Source: Episyrphus balteatus (taxonomy: Eukaryota > Arthropoda > Insecta > Diptera > Syrphidae). Taken from it: 64,000 nt of DNA. Position 1 is the first letter of the stretch. Every line of letters begins with the position of its first letter. The notes beneath the pieces were generated by a model. That model was not told where the DNA came from. It did no database searches and was given only the letters and a program-made list of their open reading frames with translations. Shown here one piece after another: positions 45,407 to 57,374 of this stretch. The position numbers and the translations under genes were made by a program. Where the stretch lies: assembly GCF_945859705.1 (NCBI RefSeq), contig NC_079136.1:80724867-80788866 (forward strand), in the 5' to 3' direction.

Positions 45407-48400
45407 GACATGTCCCGGACTTGTCTCAGGCCTGTCCCGGACATGTCCCAAGCATGTCCCAAGAATGTCCCGGACATGTCCCAGGCGTCCAAACGTCCGG
45501 GACATGATTGGAATATGTCCGTGACATGCCCGGGACATGTCCGGGATATGCCTGTCCCGGACATGTCTGGGACGTGTCCGCAACATGGTCGGGACATGGC
45601 CGGGACATGCTCGGGACATTACCGGGACATGCCTGGGACATGTCCGTGACATGTCCGTGACATGCCCGAGACATGCCCGGGACATGTCCGGGACATGCCT
45701 GGGACATGTCCGGGACATGCCTGGGACATGTCCGGGACATGCCTGGGACATGTCCGGGACATGCCTGGGACATGTCCGGGACATGCCTGGGACATGTCCG
45801 GGACATGCCTGGGACATGTCCGGGACATGTCCGGGACATGCCCGGGACATGTCCGGGACATGCCCGGGACATGTCCGGGACATGCCCGGGACATGTCCGG
45901 GACATGCCCGGGACATGTCCGGGACATGCCCGGTACATGTCCGGGACATGCCTGGGACATGTCCGGGACATGCCTGGGACATGTCCGGGACATGGCTGGG
46001 ACATGTGCGGGACATGGCCGGAACATGCCTGGGACATGCCTGGGACATGTCCGGGACATGTCCGGGACATGCCCGGGACATGCCCAGGACATGTTTGGGA
46101 CATGCCTTCGACATGTCTGGGACATGTCCGGGACATGCCTGGGACATGTCCGGGACATGCCTGGGACATGTCCGGGACATGCCTGGGACATGCCTGGGAC
46201 ATGCCCGGGACATGACCGGGACATATCCGGGACATGCCTGGGACATGTCCGGGACATGCCTGGGACATGTCCGTTACATGCCTGGGACATTTTCGGGACA
46301 TGTCTGGGACGTGTCCGGGACATGCCCGGGACATGTCCGGGACATGCCTGGGACATTTTCGGGACATGTATGGGACGTGTCCGGGACATACCTGGGACAT
46401 GTCCTGGACATGCCCGGGACATGTCCGGGACATGCCCGGGACATGTCCGGGACATGCCTGGGACATGTCCGGGACATGCCTGGGACATGCCTGGGACATG
46501 TCCGGGATATGTCCGGGACATGCCTGGGACATACCTGGGACATGTCCGGGACATGTCTGAGACATGTCCGGGACATGCCTGGGACATGTCCGGGACATGC
46601 CTGGGACGTGTCTGAGACATGTCCGGACATGCCCGGGACATGTCCGGGACATGCCTGGGACGTGTCCGGGACATGCCTGGGACATGCCTGGGACATGTCC
46701 GGGACATGCCTGGGACGTGTCCGGGACATTCCCGGGACATGTCCGGGACATGCCTGGGACATGTCCGGGACATGCCTGGGACATGTCCGGGACATGCCCG
46801 GGACATGCCTGGGACATGCCTGGGACATGTCCTGGACATGTCCGGGACATGCCTGGGACATGCCTGGGACATGTCCGGGACATGTCCGGGACATACCTGG
46901 GACATGTCCAGGACATGTCCAGGACATGCCTGGGACATGTCCGGCACATGCCCGGGACATGTCCGGGACATTTCCGGGACATGCCTGGGACATGTCCGGG
47001 ACATGTCCGGGACATGCCCGGGACATGTACGGGACATGCCTGGGACATGTCCGGGACATGTCCCATGCCCGGGACATGCCTGATACATGCCCGGGACATG
47101 CCTGATACATGTCCAGGACATGCCCGGGACATGTCCGGGACATGCCCGGGACATGTCCGTTACATGCCCTTGACATGTCCGTTACATGCCCGGGACATGT
47201 CCGTTACATGCCCGGGACATGTCCGTTACATGCCTGGGACATTTTCGGGACATGTCTGGGACGTGTCCGGGACATGCCCGGGACATGTCCGGGACATGCC
47301 TGGGACATTTTCGGGACATGTCTGGGACGTGTCCGGGACATACCTGGGACATGTCCGGGACATGCCCGGGACATGTCCGGGACATGCCCGGGACATGTCC
47401 GGGACATGCCTGGGACATGTCCGGGACATGCCTGGGACATGCCTGGGACATGTCCGGGATATGTCCGGGACATGCCTGGGACATACCTGGGACATGTCCG
47501 GGACATGTCTGAGACATGTCCGGGACATGCCTGGGACATGTCCGGGACATGTCCAGGACATGCCTGGGACATGTCCGGCACATGCCCGGGACATGTCCGG
47601 GACATGCCTGTTGCATGTCCGGGACATGCCTGGGACATGACCGGGACATGTCCGGGACATGCCTGGGACATGGCCGGGACATGTCTGGGACATACCTGGG
47701 CCATGTCCGGGACATGTCTGAGACATGTCCGGACATGCCCGGGACATGTCCGGGACATGCCTGGGACGTGTCCGGGACATGCCTGGGACATGCCTGGGAC
47801 ATGTCCGGGACATGCCTGGGACGTGTCCGGGACATGCCCGGGACATGTCCGGGACATGCCCGGGACATGCCTGGGACGTGTCCGGGACATGCCCGGGACA
47901 TGTCCGGGACATGCCCGGGACATGTCCGGGACATGCCTGGGACATGGCCGGGGCATGTCTGGGACATGCCCGGGACATGTCCGGGACATGCCTGGGACAT
48001 GTGTGGGACATGTCCGGGACATGTGTGGGACATGTCCGGGACATGTGTGGGACATGTCCGGGACATGTCCGGGACATGCCTGGGACATGTCCGGCACATG
48101 CCGGGGACATGTCCGGGACATTTCCGGGACATGCCTGGGACATGTCCGGGACATGCCTGGGACATGTCCGGGACATGTCCGGGACATGTCCGGGACATGT
48201 CCGGGACATGTCCGGGACATGCCTGGGACGTGTCCGGGACATGCCTGGGACATGTCCGGGACATGCCCGGGACATGTCCGGGACATGCTTGGGACATGTC
48301 CAGGACATGCCTGGACATGTCCCATGCCCGGGACATGCCTGGGACATGTCCGGCACATGCCCGGGACATGTCCGGGACATTTCCGGGACATGCCTGGGAC

Positions 48401-51400
48401 ATGTCCGGGACATGCCTGGGACATGTCCGGGACATGCCCAGGACATGTCCAGGACATGCCTGGGACATGTCCGGCACATGCCCGGGACATGTCCGGGACA
48501 TTTCCGGGACATGCCTGTTACATGTCCGGGACATGCCTGGGACATGTCCGGGACATACCTGGGACATGTCCAGGACATGTCCAGGACATGCCTGGGACAT
48601 GTCCGGCACATGCCCGGGACATGTCCGGGACATTTCCGGGACATGCCTGGGACATGTCCGGGACATGCCTGGGACATGTCCGGGACATGTCCGGGACATG
48701 CCCGGGACATTTCCGGGACATGCCCAGGACATGTCCAGGACATGCCTGGGACATGTCCGGCACATGCCCGGGACATGTCCGGGACATTTCCGGGACATGC
48801 CTGTTACATGTCCGGGACATGCCTGGGACATGCCTGGGACATGTCCGGGATAATGCCGGGACATGCCTGGGACATACCTGGGACATGTCCGGGACATGTC
48901 TGAGACATGTCCGGGACATGCCCGGGACATGTCCGGGACATGCCTGGGACGTGTCCGGGACATGCCTGGGACATGCCTGGGACATGTCCGGGACATGCCC
49001 GGGACATGTCCGGGACATGCCTGGGACATGTCCGGGACATGCCCGGGACATGTCCGGGACATGCCTGGGACATGCCTGGGACATGTCCGGGACATGTCCG
49101 GGACATGCCTGGGACATGCCTGGGACATGTCCGGGACATGCCTGGGACATGTCTGAGACATGTCCATGACATGCCCGGGACATGTCCAGGACATGCCTGG
49201 GACATGTCCGGCACATGCCCGGGCCATGTCCGGGACATGCCCGGGACATGCCTGGGACGTGTCCGGGACATGCCTGCGACATGCCTGGGACATGTCCGGC
49301 ACATGCCCGGGACATGTCCGGGACATGCCTGGGACATGTCCGGGACATGCCTGGGACATGCCTGGGACATGTCCGGGATATGTCCGGGACATGCCTGGGA
49401 CATACCTGGGACATGTCCGGGACATGTCTGAGACATGTCTGGGACATGCCTGGGACATGTCCGGGACATGCCTGGGACGTGTCCGGGACATGCCTTTGAC
49501 ATGTTCGGGACATGCCCGGGACATGTCCGGGACATGCCTGGACATGCCTGGGACATGTCCGGCACATGCCCCTGACATGTCCGGGACATTTCCGGGACAT
49601 TTCCGGGACATGCCTGTTACATGTCCGGGACATGCCTGGGACATGTCCGGGACATGCCTGGGACATGGCCGGGACATGCCTGGGACATGGCCGGGACATG
49701 TCTGGGACATGCCCGGGACATGTCCGGGACATGCCTGGGACATGCCTGGGACATATCCGGGACATGCCTGGGACATGCCTGGGACATGCCTGGGACATGT
49801 GAGGGATATGTCCGGGACATGCCTGGGACATGTCCGGGACATGTCTGAGACATGTCCGGGACATGCCCGGGACATGTCCGGGACATGCCCGGGACATGTC
49901 CGGGACATGCCTGGGACGTGTCCGTTACATGCCTGGGACATGTTCGGGACATGCCCGGGACATACCTGGGACATGTCCATTACATGTCCAGGACATGCCT
50001 GGGACATGTCCGGCACATGCCCGGGACATGTCCGGGACATTTCCGGGACATGCCTGGGACATAACTGGGACATGCCTGGGACATGTCCGGGACATGCCCG
50101 AGACATGCCTGGGACGTGTCCGGGACATGCCGGGGACATGTCCGGGACATGCCTGCGACATGTGAAGCACATGCCCGGGACATGTCCGGGACATGCCCGG
50201 GACATGCCTGGGACATGTCCGGGACATGCCTGGGACATGGCCGGGACATGTCTGGGACATGGCCGGGACATGTCTGGGACATGGCCGGGACATGTCTGGG
50301 ACATGCCCGGGACATGCCTGGGACATGTCTGGGACATGTCCGGGACATCACTGGGACATGCCTGGGACATGCCTGGGACATGTCCGGGATAATGCCGGGA
50401 CATGCCTGGGACATACCTGGGACATGTCCGGGACATGTCTGAGACATGTCCGGGACATGCCCGGGACATGTCCGGGACATGCCTGGGACGTGTCCGGGAC
50501 ATGCCTGGGACATGCCTGGGACATGTCCGGGACATGCCCGGGACATGTCCGGGACATGCCTGGGACATGTGTGGGACATGTCCGGGACATGCCCGGGACA
50601 TGCCTGGGACATGTGTGGGACATGTCCGGGACATGTCCGGGACATGCCTGGGACATGCCTGGGACATGTCCGGGACATGTCCGGGACATGTCCGGGACAT
50701 GTACGTTACATGCCCGGGACATGCCCGAGACATGCCTGGGACGTGTCCGGGACATGCCGGGGACATGTCCGGGACATGCCTGCGACATGTCAAGCACATG
50801 CCCGGGACATGTCCGGGACATGCCCGGGACATGCCTGGGACATATCCGGGACATGTCCGGGACATGCCTGTGACATGGCCGGGACATGTCTGGGACATGG
50901 CCGGGACATGTCTGGGACATGCCCGGGACATGCCTGGGACATGCCTGGGACATGTCCGGGACATCACTGGGACATGCCTGGGACATGTGTGGGACATGCC
51001 TGGGACATGCCTGGGACATGTCCGGGACATGCCCGGGACATGTCCAGGACATGCCCGGGACATGTCCAGGACATGCCTGGGACATGTCCGGGACATGGCT
51101 GGGACATGTGCGGGACATGTCCTGGACATGTGCGGGACATGTCCGGGACATGTGCGGGACATGTCCGGGACATGTGCGGGACATGTCCGGGACATGTGCG
51201 GGACATGTTTGGGACATGTGCGGGACATGTCCGGGACATGGCTGGGACATGTGCGGGACATGGCCGGAACATGCCTGGGACATGCCCGGGACATGTCTGG
51301 GACATGTCCGGGACATGCCCAGGACATGTCCGGGACATGTGCGGGACATGTCCGGGACATGGCTGGGACATGTGCGGGACATGGCCGGAACATGCCTGGG

Positions 51401-51944
51401 ACATGCCCGGGACATGTCTGGGACATGTCCGGGACATGCCCGGGACATGCCTGGGACATGTCCGGGACATGCCCAGGACAAGTTCGGGACATGTGCGGGA
51501 CATGGCCGGAACATGCCTGGGACATGTGCGGGACATGGCCGGAACATGCCTGGGACATGCCTGGGACATGCCTGGGACATGTCCGGGACATGCCGGGACA
51601 TGGCCGGAACATGCCTGGGACATGTCTGGGACATGTCCGGGACATACCCAGGACATGTCCGGGACATGGCTGGAACATGCCTGGGACATGCCCGGGACAT
51701 GACCGGGACATGTCCGGGACATGCCTGGGACGTGACATATCCGAAACATGCCCGGGACATGTCCGGGACGTGCCTGGGACATGTCCGGGACATGTCTGGG
51801 ACGTGTCCGGGACATGCCTGGGGCGTGGACATGTCCCAGACATGTCCCAGGCATTTCCGGGTCATGCCCGGGACATGTCCCATGCATGTCTCGGACATGA
51901 AACGGACATTTCCCGGACCATTCCCGGGCATGTCCCGGACATGC
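45407..51944. repeat. 11-bp satellite array, consensus GGGACATGYCY
   Basis: This is 6.54 kb of head-to-tail 11-mers, about 590 copies, alternating mostly between GGGACATGTCC, GGGACATGCCT and GGGACATGCCC. The core GGACATGTCC is a perfect 10-bp palindrome. Variants such as GGGACGTGTCC, GGGACATTTTC and GGCCGGAACATG recur in longer blocks, giving higher-order repeats of roughly 1 kb. The first about 90 bp and last about 115 bp run in the opposite unit orientation to the body. Every frame on both strands is open for long distances (up to 1,553 codons, minus strand 47182-51843), because three units are 33 bp and contain no stop. I regard these ORFs as by-products and do not annotate them as genes. 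Confidence 0.95.
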
Positions 51945-52434
51945 ACATTAGTTAAAGTGCAGATGATTGAAAATGACAACGCAACGGTAAAATTACAAAT
52001 TGATGCACTTGTACATTTTTTTCTTCGTAAGATGAACATGAATCTCACAATTTTTCGTAGGTAGAATTAAGATAAAGAAATATTGTTTATAATAATTGAT
52101 TTGATTTTATAAAAAAGTATCTATGCACTAAATCCTACTAAGTGCTCTTGAAAAATTGAAAAACCTGTCATTAGACTTTTTAGAATAATTGTTTGCTTTA
52201 ATAATATCTATTTATTGAATTATGTATTACGAAACTGCAACAATATCAAAGAAACTCAAAATTGCAATTAAAATTAATCAAAAACTATGGCTTCATCCAA
52301 TCGAATCAAAAGAAAAGTTTTCTGCTTTGTGGCCCAATGCTCCTAAAGTAAAGTTCTAATTTCGGCAATTAAATTTCTGCCGTAACAGAAGAACAATCAG
52401 AATCAAGTTTTCGCCTTGTGCACTCAACTATCAA
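51945..52434. other. Spacer after the satellite
   Basis: No gene or repeat is recognised. Confidence 0.35.
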
Positions 52435-52655
52435 ACCTTATACGTACGTGTTTCCTGGCAGATAGTCATGTCAACCGCTTTCATGAAGATACCGGTTAAT
52501 TGTGGCAGGACATGTCGACGAATCGTAAGACTTTGGTCTAGTGTCACACAGGCAGCCGACTTAATTTGATCGAGCTCTTTCACATTGCGGGCAGCAGTAT
52601 GCAGTAGTCGAAGTACTTCACCTGAGGCTATTGTTGGACACGATTTGGTTTAGTT
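52435..52655 (-). pseudogene. Possible decayed coding fragment, unidentified
   Basis: On the minus strand, a frame of about 66 codons between stops has unusually coding-like composition for this window. It includes EVLRLLHTAARNVKELDQ and, further on, TLDQSLTIRRHVLPQLTG. It is a helical, leucine-rich pattern in a GC-richer island (about 52430-52800). It lacks an ATG and is closed by TGA after YKV. I cannot name a family. It could be a retropseudogene exon or an element fragment. Confidence 0.3.
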
Positions 52656-52799
52656 CTGGTCGGGCGAGTTTTAAATGTCAAAGCATCAGGACGTGTCATT
52701 GTGCATAGAGGATGTCTATGTACTTTTGTGTGGATGGCTTTTTCTTGCTAGATATGATGACTATTCGTCGTTGTGAACAATGCACATGGCCTGCCTTAC

Positions 52800-54189
52800 T
52801 GATGGAAATAGGTTCCTCCTACTGCAACAAATGGATGATGGTTATTTCGTTCACACGTGTATGAAATATGACTAACGTTGAATGGCAAATGAGCTTTTGG
52901 TGCAGAATTGAGACAAAAGCATAGTTTTGTTGTTTTTTTTTTTTTTTGAGTAAAAGCCAACAACAAACACATGAAACTATTAAAGACAATGAACAATTTT
53001 TTACACCTTCCACGGAAAAGAATGAATAGGGAAGATGTAAATTTACATTTGAAGAAAACATGAAAAGAATAAAAAGAAATACGACTTCTAAAATGTGGGA
53101 GGTGCTTAGAAAAGCATAATTCTATGAAAGCTAAGTATTCTTTTTCTCATTTTCTAAACAATCAAGTAGCCGTGCGAATATGCTCTGACCCCAATGTTTG
53201 GTGTTTCTTAAAAAGAATGCTACGCCGTGCTGGACATAGTCTACTGGTACTTGGCAACTAGGGTTCCCAACATGCATCAGGTTGCGAAAGCTATACAAAA
53301 AACTATAAAGTAATGCCATTGTTGTTTAGAATAGTTTTTTTTTTATTAAAAAGAAACAGTTGTAAGTTTTGCCTTAGCTTAGTTTTAATGAAAAAGAAAC
53401 AATTGTAAGCCTTTGCGATATAAAACGAAAAGCCTTAGTACTTGTCTACAGGGGCAAAGGAAATTATTTTCAATACAAGTTTCATTGAGCTGGTATATGA
53501 AGAAGTAATTTTTGAAAAACGTACCCAATAACTTATAGGAAAGTCACTTTATTTTGGTCACTTCATTTTTTAGCTTATTTCATCGAAATGAGGTCGTGGT
53601 GGAAATTATCTCGTTCCAAATTTTACATTTCTGTTAGAAATTACCTCATTTGTCATATTTAAAACTGGCTATTAGGTACTTAAAAAAATTAACGGCTTTA
53701 ACGATTTTGATTACATTTTTTTACACATTAAAATAAGACCCATCTTTTGAAATACAAAATAAAAATATATTTTTAACCCTTATTAACGGTACAACCCACC
53801 CGATTTCAACAAAAATTTGTATACAAAAGCGTTTAAGTAACCGTACCTAATATTAAAATTTTAGAAAATTTAAAAAAAAAAAATTTTAGATTTTTAAAAA
53901 ATATTTCACTTTTTTATCAATTTTTTGAAAATGAGTATACATTTATTTCAAAATTTTGTTATTCAGTGTTTTTTTTTTTTTTTGAAAAATGTTAGAAAAT
54001 TTTTTATAATATCAAAAATTGTTTTTTTTTTTAACGGCTCTACCTAACAATTTTCAATTTTTTTTTAAATTCATTGTCATACAAGAAATCAAATGGCATA
54101 CTTCATTTTGTGATTAAAATCATTAAAAACAGTGTTTCGTTAATTATAAAAACTGATTTAAATAATTTTTTTTACATTATCAGAAATCC
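52800..54189. other. Spacer, no gene recognised
   Basis: Two overlapping minus-strand frames (52796-53061) and one at 53131-53319 have moderately balanced composition but no motif. The remainder is AT-rich with poly-T tracts. Confidence 0.35.
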
Positions 54190-54197
54190 CTTCCGGA
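54190..54197. repeat. 8-bp target-site duplication of hAT-like copy 2, left
   Basis: CTTCCGGA is repeated exactly at 55919-55926. Confidence 0.8.
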
Positions 54198-55918
54198 CAA
54201 CGGCGGATCCAGGGGGGGGGCACGGGGGCACGTGCCCCCCCCAGAACTGGTTCATACTTTAAGCAAATCAAATTAATAGAGTTGTTAAATTATATGAATA
54301 ATTACAGAAAGTACTTGAGTGAAACTCTTGTCTATTTCTGGCAGGAAATGCGAATTTTATTGTTTGTTGCATCCCTTTACCACCTCACAAATAAATAAAC
54401 GAATAACTAAACACGAAATTTTTTTTCAATTTTCTAAGTGTTTTTTTTTACTTCAAAGTGATTTTGGTGAAAAATTTTGATACCTATGGACATCAACAAC
54501 CAAGGTATGAATGGTATTCTAAAAAAAAAAATAATTGTATATTAGACTGGGCCAAAAAAAAAAAATATTTTTTTTTGAAAGTTACTTCGAAAATCTTGTT
54601 CAGGATGATGAAAAAAAAATTTGGTGAAAATTTGAGCCGTTAAAAAAAATTTTAAGAGGTCTATCATCGGTTTTTTTTATTTTTATACATGATATGATGT
54701 TTTACAACAGAACTGCTAGACGATCAAAGTAAAAAAAATTTCTGTTCATTTTTTCTTATAAAAAATTAAATTTCCTACAAAAAAGATCTGATTGAAAATT
54801 TTCGTCAGACGTGCCGTATTCGAGTAATTAAGCTTTTTAAATCGAAGTGTTTTTTTCAATTTGACTGTTTCACTTTGGAATTTTGTGATGAGCAAATAAG
54901 TAAATAGAAAAATAAAACCACGACAGATTCTTATAGGAAATTTAATTCTCTACAAAAAAGGTCTCATAGTAATTTTCCCTAAATTGAGTTCTAAAGAAGT
55001 TATTCACGATTTAAATCGAGAAAAAAATTAAAAAATCAATTTTCAATTTCAAAATTTTCTAATTCACTGAAAATTCAATATTTTCAAATTAGCAAGATGT
55101 TTTCTTGTAGGGACTTAAACGTTCTATAAAAAGTTCCCTGGCAGCAAATTAATTGCTTTAACCGTTAAAAAGATATTCGTATCAATAGTTTTCTTATGAC
55201 AAGTATGCATTGCGATTTGAATACGACATGGCGACAAGGCGACATGGCGACAAGGCGACATGGCGACATGCCGACAAGGCGACATGGCGACATGGCGACA
55301 AGGCGACATGGCGACATGGCGTAAACAATACTCGACTCGTTTGGTTCTCTGATGGCGACATGGCGACAAGGCGACAAGGTGACATGGCTACATGGCGACA
55401 AGGCGACAAGGCGACATGGCTACATGGCGACAAGGCGACAAGGCGACATGGCGACAAGGCGACATGGCGACAAGGCGACATGGCAACAAGGCGACATGGC
55501 GACAAGGTGACATGGCGACAAGGCGACATGGCGACATGGCGACAAGGCGACATGGCGACAAGGTGACATGGCGACAAGGCGACATGGCGACAAGGCGACA
55601 TGGCGACAAGGCGACATGGCGACAAGGCGACATGGCGACAAGGCGACATGGCGACAAGGCGACATGGCGACAAGGCGACATGGCGACAAGGTGACATGGC
55701 GACATGGCGACAAGGCGACATAGCGACAAGGTGACATGGCGACAAGGCGACATGGCGACAAGGCGACATGGCGACAAGGCGACATGGCGACAAGGTGACA
55801 TGGCGAGAAGGCGACATGGCGAGAAGGCGACATGGCGACAAGGCGACAAGGCGATTGGCTGATTTTGCCAATCCGTCCCTTGTGCCCCCCCCAGAAAAAA
55901 ATCCTGGATCCGCCACTG
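54198..55918. mobile_element. Non-autonomous hAT-like element, copy 2, with minisatellite
   Basis: The left end CAACGGCGGATCCAGG and right end CCTGGATCCGCCACTG are the same termini as copy 1, with an exact 8-bp duplication CTTCCGGA. The left about 335 bp and the last about 65 bp match copy 1. The interior (about 54535-55857) is unrelated to copy 1 and ends in the 8-bp minisatellite. It has no transposase. It was presumably mobilised by an hAT transposase supplied elsewhere. Confidence 0.85.
55224..55853. repeat. 8-bp minisatellite GCGACAWG inside the hAT-like element
   Basis: About 74 copies of GCGACATG and GCGACAAG alternate, largely as a 16-bp dimer, with occasional GTGACATG and GCGAGAAG variants. 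A non-repeat segment of about 34 bp interrupts it at 55320-55353. Frames read through both strands (up to 240 codons) because 24 bp is a stop-free period; they are not genes. Confidence 0.95.
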
Positions 55919-56034
55919 CTTCCGGACATATTATTGACTAATTTCAAAACATGTTTTATCTCAAAATATGTTTAGTGAATGTTCTTACATTGTGAATTTT
56001 CTCAAAAATTGGCACTATTATCGAGAGAAGAAAA

Positions 56035-57070
56035 AAAAAAATCATGTATGCAATTCACACGTGGTAGAAGTGAAACCTTAAAAAATCATTTTTCTTGCAA
56101 AAAAAAAGCAAAAATTTGTTACCGCATAACTTTGGACTGAGTGAACCAATTTTGATAAATCTTTTTGTATTGGAAAGCTGGTGGCTGCAGTATGGTCCCA
56201 TTTCAATTTCATCTACATTTAGCCATAGGAACTATTTTAAAAATCATAAAACCCAGTTTTGAGCCATGGAAGTCGGTTCTGTTTTTTTGCTAAAAATGAT
56301 TATTATAGGATCTAGAGGTAGAATTTTTTGAACTCGATCAATTTCCATCAAGAAAAGCGAAAAAACACGTATTTTTATCTTCTCACGCTATTAAATCCAT
56401 TTTCTTCCCTAACAATATATAACAACCTACACCATCTGAAAGCTTATTGTCTTAGCTCAAAATATATATATCGATCAAGTCTATGAAACATCTACAAAAA
56501 GAGCTAGAATTTTTTAAACTCGATGAAATTTCATCAAAAAAAGCAAAAAAAACATTTATGTTTATGTTCTCATGCTATTAATTCAATTTTTTGTTTGACA
56601 ACCTATTAAATATTTTATACCATGTGAAAGCCTATTGTTTCACCTTGTATAATGATGAATAAATCTTATTTCAAAGATATCTACAAGAGAAGTTAGAATT
56701 TTTTAAAGTCAACCATGTCGAATTTCCAGACTGAGATTACGGTACTTCCTACACTGGTAGCTGGTCATCGCTAACAGATCTCCACAGGTGTTGTGATGTA
56801 TGTTTCAATTTTTTCAATTTAAGATTGTGTAACTTGTAGAGCACTTACCGTTATGTGTGATATATCAAATAAAAGGTTATGTTATCAGCATGCGTATTAA
56901 AGTTAAATCAAATTTGTATGTGCACTAGATCAAAAGATATAACGTGTGTTGGAAAAGAACATCTTTTTACCGTTATCTCCGAATTTTGAATATGAAATTA
57001 ATTGAAATTTTGTACAATTATAACTTATTTAATTACCTATCTACAGTACAAATTTCATTCATCATATAAT
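56035..57070 (-). repeat. Inverted relative of the 33.64-34.1 kb repeat
   Basis: Reverse-complement matches to the 33.6-34.1 kb block occur in order. They include CACGTGGTAGAAGTGAAACC, ATCGATCAAGTCTATGA, TACAAAAAGAGCTAGAATTT, AAACTCGATGAAATTTCATC and AGTACAAATTTCATTCATC. A duplicated internal part is seen near 56300-56700. No coding is seen. Confidence 0.5.
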
Positions 57071-57374
57071 TAAACGGCGAGCATAGTTTTTGTGGTACAA
57101 ATTACCGGGCCCCCAAAAACCGAAGGGGCATAAATTATACACGGAACGAAAGAGAATGACGCGTAGATGTGCAGAATCACATTTTTTTTTACTTTTTATT
57201 AACCGAAATAACGAAATTAAACAAATTAAAATTCGATACAAAATAAAAAAAAAAACAAAAACAAAACAAAAACAACTGGAATTCTATTGGAAAATTTCCA
57301 ATCGACTGGAATGAAATGTCATTCATGACTGAATGAATGAATGAAAGCATTCAGCCAAAATCAAAAAACATTAA

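Noticed and set aside
47182..51843. A 1,553-codon minus-strand ORF and other 300-690-codon ORFs in the 11-bp array
   Set aside because: All six frames are open for the same reason (stop-free 33-bp period, near-palindromic unit). There is no unique sequence, no flanking gene signals and no way to prefer one frame.
45407..51944. CRISPR array
   Set aside because: There are no spacers: repeats are contiguous 11-mers in a eukaryotic context with no cas genes.
55194..55947. Minus-strand ORFs of up to 240 codons in the 8-bp minisatellite
   Set aside because: Same logic: a stop-free 24-bp period. The ORFs run across the hAT terminus into flanking DNA.
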